From Deltaproteobacteria bacterium (GTDB taxonomy: Bacteria; Desulfobacterota; Binatia; HRBIN30; JACQVA1), in the NCBI GenBank assembly GCA_016210005.1, contig JACQVA010000140.1:1-37797 (forward strand): DNA of 37,797 nt. The letters run 5' to 3'. The notes below the pieces were generated by a model. That model made no database searches. It was not told where the DNA came from and was given only the letters and a program-made list of their open reading frames with translations. The position numbers and the translations under genes are program-made. How positions within the stretch are numbered: the stretch's first letter is position 1; each line of letters begins with the position of its first letter. This document shows, one piece after another, positions 35,755-37,797 of the stretch.

Positions 35755-37797
35755 ATGAGCCAGGATGTATTGCGTGGCTTTGGGCAACTTGCGCTCTTGC
35801 GTGTGGGCCTGCTGCTCGCCAGCACCACCGGCAGCCAAGCCGCCCAGTGGCCGATCACTGATTTCCAGGCGACCGATACCGTGAACGAATACGGCACTTA
35901 CGACATCGTGGTTCCGGACCGCTACCACACCGGCATCGATCTGCGCGGCCCGGCTGATCCATGCCTGTACGACACCCCGGTGTTTGCCGGCGTCGAGGGC
36001 AGCGTGGTGCTGATTCAGCAGCTCGGCCCTTGCAGCACGCCGCCAAGCGGCGTCTGCCCAGGTATCGACTGTGCCGATGGCGCCTTGGGCCGGACGGTGA
36101 TCGTTCGCGGCGATGACGGCCTGTACTATCTGTACGCCCATCTCGACTCGATTACCCCGGGCTTGCAGCTGCACCAGGGCGTAAGCGCCACGACCCCGAT
36201 CGGGATCATGGGAAATTCCGGCGGCGGCGTCGCCCGCCGCGGGCGCTGCCCCGGCCTGCAGAACTGCGGCAGCACCAGCTTCGCCCCGCATCTGCACTTC
36301 GAGGTCAAAACGGCGCCCGTGCTCGGAGCGCCGGCCAGCCCACAACAAATGGGTTACAGCGCCGTTGCACCCGACTATGCCGGCTACCGCGACCCGGTGC
36401 GGCGGATCGCTCCGCTCACCCCAATGGTGCCGGCAGTGGTGCGGGTATTGGCGTCTTCGCTTGACGTGCGGCCGCTGCCGGGTTTCCAGTTCCCTGCCAT
36501 AGTGCAGGCGAGTCAGGGCACCAAGTTCGTTGCCTTCGAGCGCAGCGGAACTTGGTTCCACATTCACTTGGTCGCCGACAAAGCAAAGTCGCTCGACGGG
36601 TGGATTGCCGCCGACCACCCGAGTTGCCCGAACGGAAGCTGTTCCGAGATCGACACAACACCGGCAGCCGTCGTGGTGGTCGTGCGCCCAGCCGTCCTGG
36701 GCTCGGTGGACGCGCGCCAGCAACCGGCTTCCGACTCATTGCGCATGGCCGGTTTATGGGAAGGCCAAGCGTTCGCCCTGCTCGGCACGGCCCAACCCCA
36801 ACCGGGTGACGGGTGTATCGGAGAGTGGCTTGCCCCACGCTCGGTCACTTACACCTGGGCATGCAGCGCCACTCCTGAAGGCGTCGCACTGGAGCTGCGC
36901 ACCGTGCCGCCATGTTATTGCCAGACACCCGGATTCTGCGAAGAGGCGCAGGGCGCTACGTGCAGCGATGAGGGCGCCTGCCAATATCCCCCGGCAACCG
37001 GCGCGCCGTGCGACGATGGTGAGCTCTGCACCATCAGTGATACCTGTGATGAGTCGAAGCAGTGCGCTGGAGCGCCGATCAGTTGTGACACGCCGGGACC
37101 GTGCGAGACCGGACCCGGGCAATGCAACGGCGCCGGCTGCGATTATCCGCCTGCCACCGGCAGTGCATGCGACGACGACAGCCTGTGCACCGGCAACGAC
37201 CAGTGCACTATCAGCGCAACCTGTACCGGTTCGCCGCTGTGCGACCCGTGTCAACTCTGCGACCCCGGCAGTGGCTGCCTGGGGCCACCGTGTACGCCGA
37301 CCGCCACGGCCACCGCGACCGCTACCGCAACACCAAGTGTCACCGCTACCGCGACGCCGACTTTGACCTCGACACGGACACCAACCGACACGGTCACCGC
37401 CACCCCTTCTCGCACGCCCACTTACACCAAGACCGCGACCGCCAGCCGCACACCAACCGATACTCGAACACTAACCCCCACGCGAACGGCAACCGCGACC
37501 CGTACTCGCACGCCTACTGCCACGACCACTTCCACAGCAACACCGACCACCACCGCCACCGACACCCCAACGGCCACTCACACTGAAACCCCGACCGCGA
37601 CGCCGACTCCCACGGACACTTCCACAGCAACACCGACCACCACCGCCACCGACACCCCGACAGCAACTCACACCGACACTCCGACCGCGACGCCGACTCC
37701 CACGGACACTGCCACAGCAACACCGACCACCACCGCCACCGACACCCCGACGGCCACTCACACCGAAACTCCGACCGCGACGCCGACTCCCACGGAC
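35755..37797 (+). CDS. Secreted M23 (LytM) peptidase-like protein with Thr-rich tail, 3' end missing
   Basis: Starting at ATG 35755, 681 codons stay open to the window edge. A signal sequence (about 1-29, ending SQA-AQW) precedes an M23 domain with [10 protein letters not shown] (His58, Asp62) and APHLHFEV (His179, His181), the zinc ligands of lysostaphin-type endopeptidases. Several Cys pairs interrupt the domain. Two SH3b-like segments follow (about 230-280 and 308-345), then a Cys-rich region (about 387-513) of repeated CDDG-x-L-C-T-x-x-D-x-C modules, and from 514 a tail in which nearly every second residue is Thr. The likely role is surface-attached peptidoglycan cleavage or remodelling. 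No strong ribosome binding site is visible. Confidence 0.82.
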   Translation, partial: MSQDVLRGFGQLALLRVGLLLASTTGSQAAQWPITDFQATDTVNEYGTYDIVVPDRYHTGIDLRGPADPCLYDTPVFAGVEGSVVLIQQLGPCSTPPSGVCPGIDCADGALGRTVIVRGDDGLYYLYAHLDSITPGLQLHQGVSATTPIGIMGNSGGGVARRGRCPGLQNCGSTSFAPHLHFEVKTAPVLGAPASPQQMGYSAVAPDYAGYRDPVRRIAPLTPMVPAVVRVLASSLDVRPLPGFQFPAIVQASQGTKFVAFERSGTWFHIHLVADKAKSLDGWIAADHPSCPNGSCSEIDTTPAAVVVVVRPAVLGSVDARQQPASDSLRMAGLWEGQAFALLGTAQPQPGDGCIGEWLAPRSVTYTWACSATPEGVALELRTVPPCYCQTPGFCEEAQGATCSDEGACQYPPATGAPCDDGELCTISDTCDESKQCAGAPISCDTPGPCETGPGQCNGAGCDYPPATGSACDDDSLCTGNDQCTISATCTGSPLCDPCQLCDPGSGCLGPPCTPTATATATATATPSVTATATPTLTSTRTPTDTVTATPSRTPTYTKTATASRTPTDTRTLTPTRTATATRTRTPTATTTSTATPTTTATDTPTATHTETPTATPTPTDTSTATPTTTATDTPTATHTDTPTATPTPTDTATATPTTTATDTPTATHTETPTATPTPTD
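37528..37797 (+). repeat. Three 90-bp in-frame tandem repeats in the Thr-rich tail
   Basis: Units at 37528-37617, 37618-37707 and 37708-37797 are nearly identical (for example TCC versus GCC in codon 2, GAA versus GAC late in the unit). Each encodes 30 residues with Thr at nearly every odd position. The window ends exactly at the last base of unit three, so more copies may follow. A looser Thr-Pro-rich version of the pattern extends back to about 37294. Confidence 0.95.

Noticed and set aside
37101-37586. His/Arg-rich open frame in the +1 frame of the Thr-rich tail
   Set aside because: Low-complexity shadow of the repeat; the frame of the M23 protein is continuous from a signal peptide and has domain support.
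37528-37797. Possible CRISPR or other non-coding repeat array
   Set aside because: The 90-bp units are contiguous with no spacers, keep reading frame and encode a Thr-rich tail continuous with the M23 protein.
1-37797. tRNA, rRNA, insertion sequence or phage genes
   Set aside because: No cloverleaf-like segment, rRNA block, transposase or integrase motif was recognised on either strand.

Overview
This window is one large extracellular or capsular polysaccharide locus from a GC-rich, Gram-negative-type bacterium. It has a lipoprotein of the outer-membrane polysaccharide export (OPX) family, a sigma-54 enhancer-binding regulator and many secreted proteins. The Thr/Pro-rich tail and Cys-rich 'CDDG' modules of the last protein resemble proteins I associate with uncultured delta-proteobacterial lineages such as Candidatus Binatia. 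That placement is a guess from style, because no rRNA or other marker gene is present.

Layout. (a) 1-1336: the start of a GIY-YIG nuclease on the minus strand at the window edge, a REP-like palindrome, a tandem glutaredoxin/GST-like protein on the minus strand, and an intergenic control region. (b) 1337-3303: a sigma-54 activator with a degenerate receiver domain, then a sigma-54-like promoter, a small Os1348/NHLP-type peptide and a strong leader hairpin. (c) 3304-9858: a NusG/RfaH-type antiterminator, a short OPX lipoprotein, a Wzz/GNVR co-polymerase without kinase, an ExeA-like ATPase with a LysM-like tail, a CpsD-like protein that has lost its P-loop, and the initiating phosphoglycosyl transferase. 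(d) 9855-18861: a GT2-like protein, a WecG/TagA-type transferase, an SGNH hydrolase, methyltransferase and kinase-like proteins, a CE4 deacetylase, a Wzx flippase and a Wzy/ligase-type membrane protein. (e) 18787-23386: a secreted beta-helix protein on the minus strand, and a divergent heparinase II/III-family lyase. (f) 23376-34104: three GT4 glycosyltransferases, a GDP-mannose 6-dehydrogenase (AlgD type), a methyltransferase, an AsnB amidotransferase, an SxtK-SxtJ-SxtI-like carbamoylation set, a YdcF-like protein and a terminator-like hairpin. (g) 34211-37797: a cellulose-synthase-like GT2 and an M23 peptidase with a long Thr-alternating tail, cut by the window end inside 90-bp tandem repeats.

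How the genes work together (inference). The regulator and the antiterminator would switch on long, tightly coupled transcripts; many start codons overlap the preceding stop (TGATG, ATGA, GTGA, TTGA). The phosphoglycosyl transferase starts the lipid-linked unit, and the GTs extend it with sugars including mannuronic acid from AlgD. Decoration may include methylation, carbamoylation, amidation of uronic acid, deacylation and possibly phosphorylation. Wzx flips the unit, a Wzy-like protein polymerises it, and the GNVR/OPX proteins control length and export. The two secreted or lyase-type proteins could trim the product. The cytoplasmic tyrosine-kinase arm usual for Wzx/Wzy systems looks catalytically dead here, and no exosortase or PEP-CTERM gene is seen although the gene set resembles exosortase-linked EPS loci.
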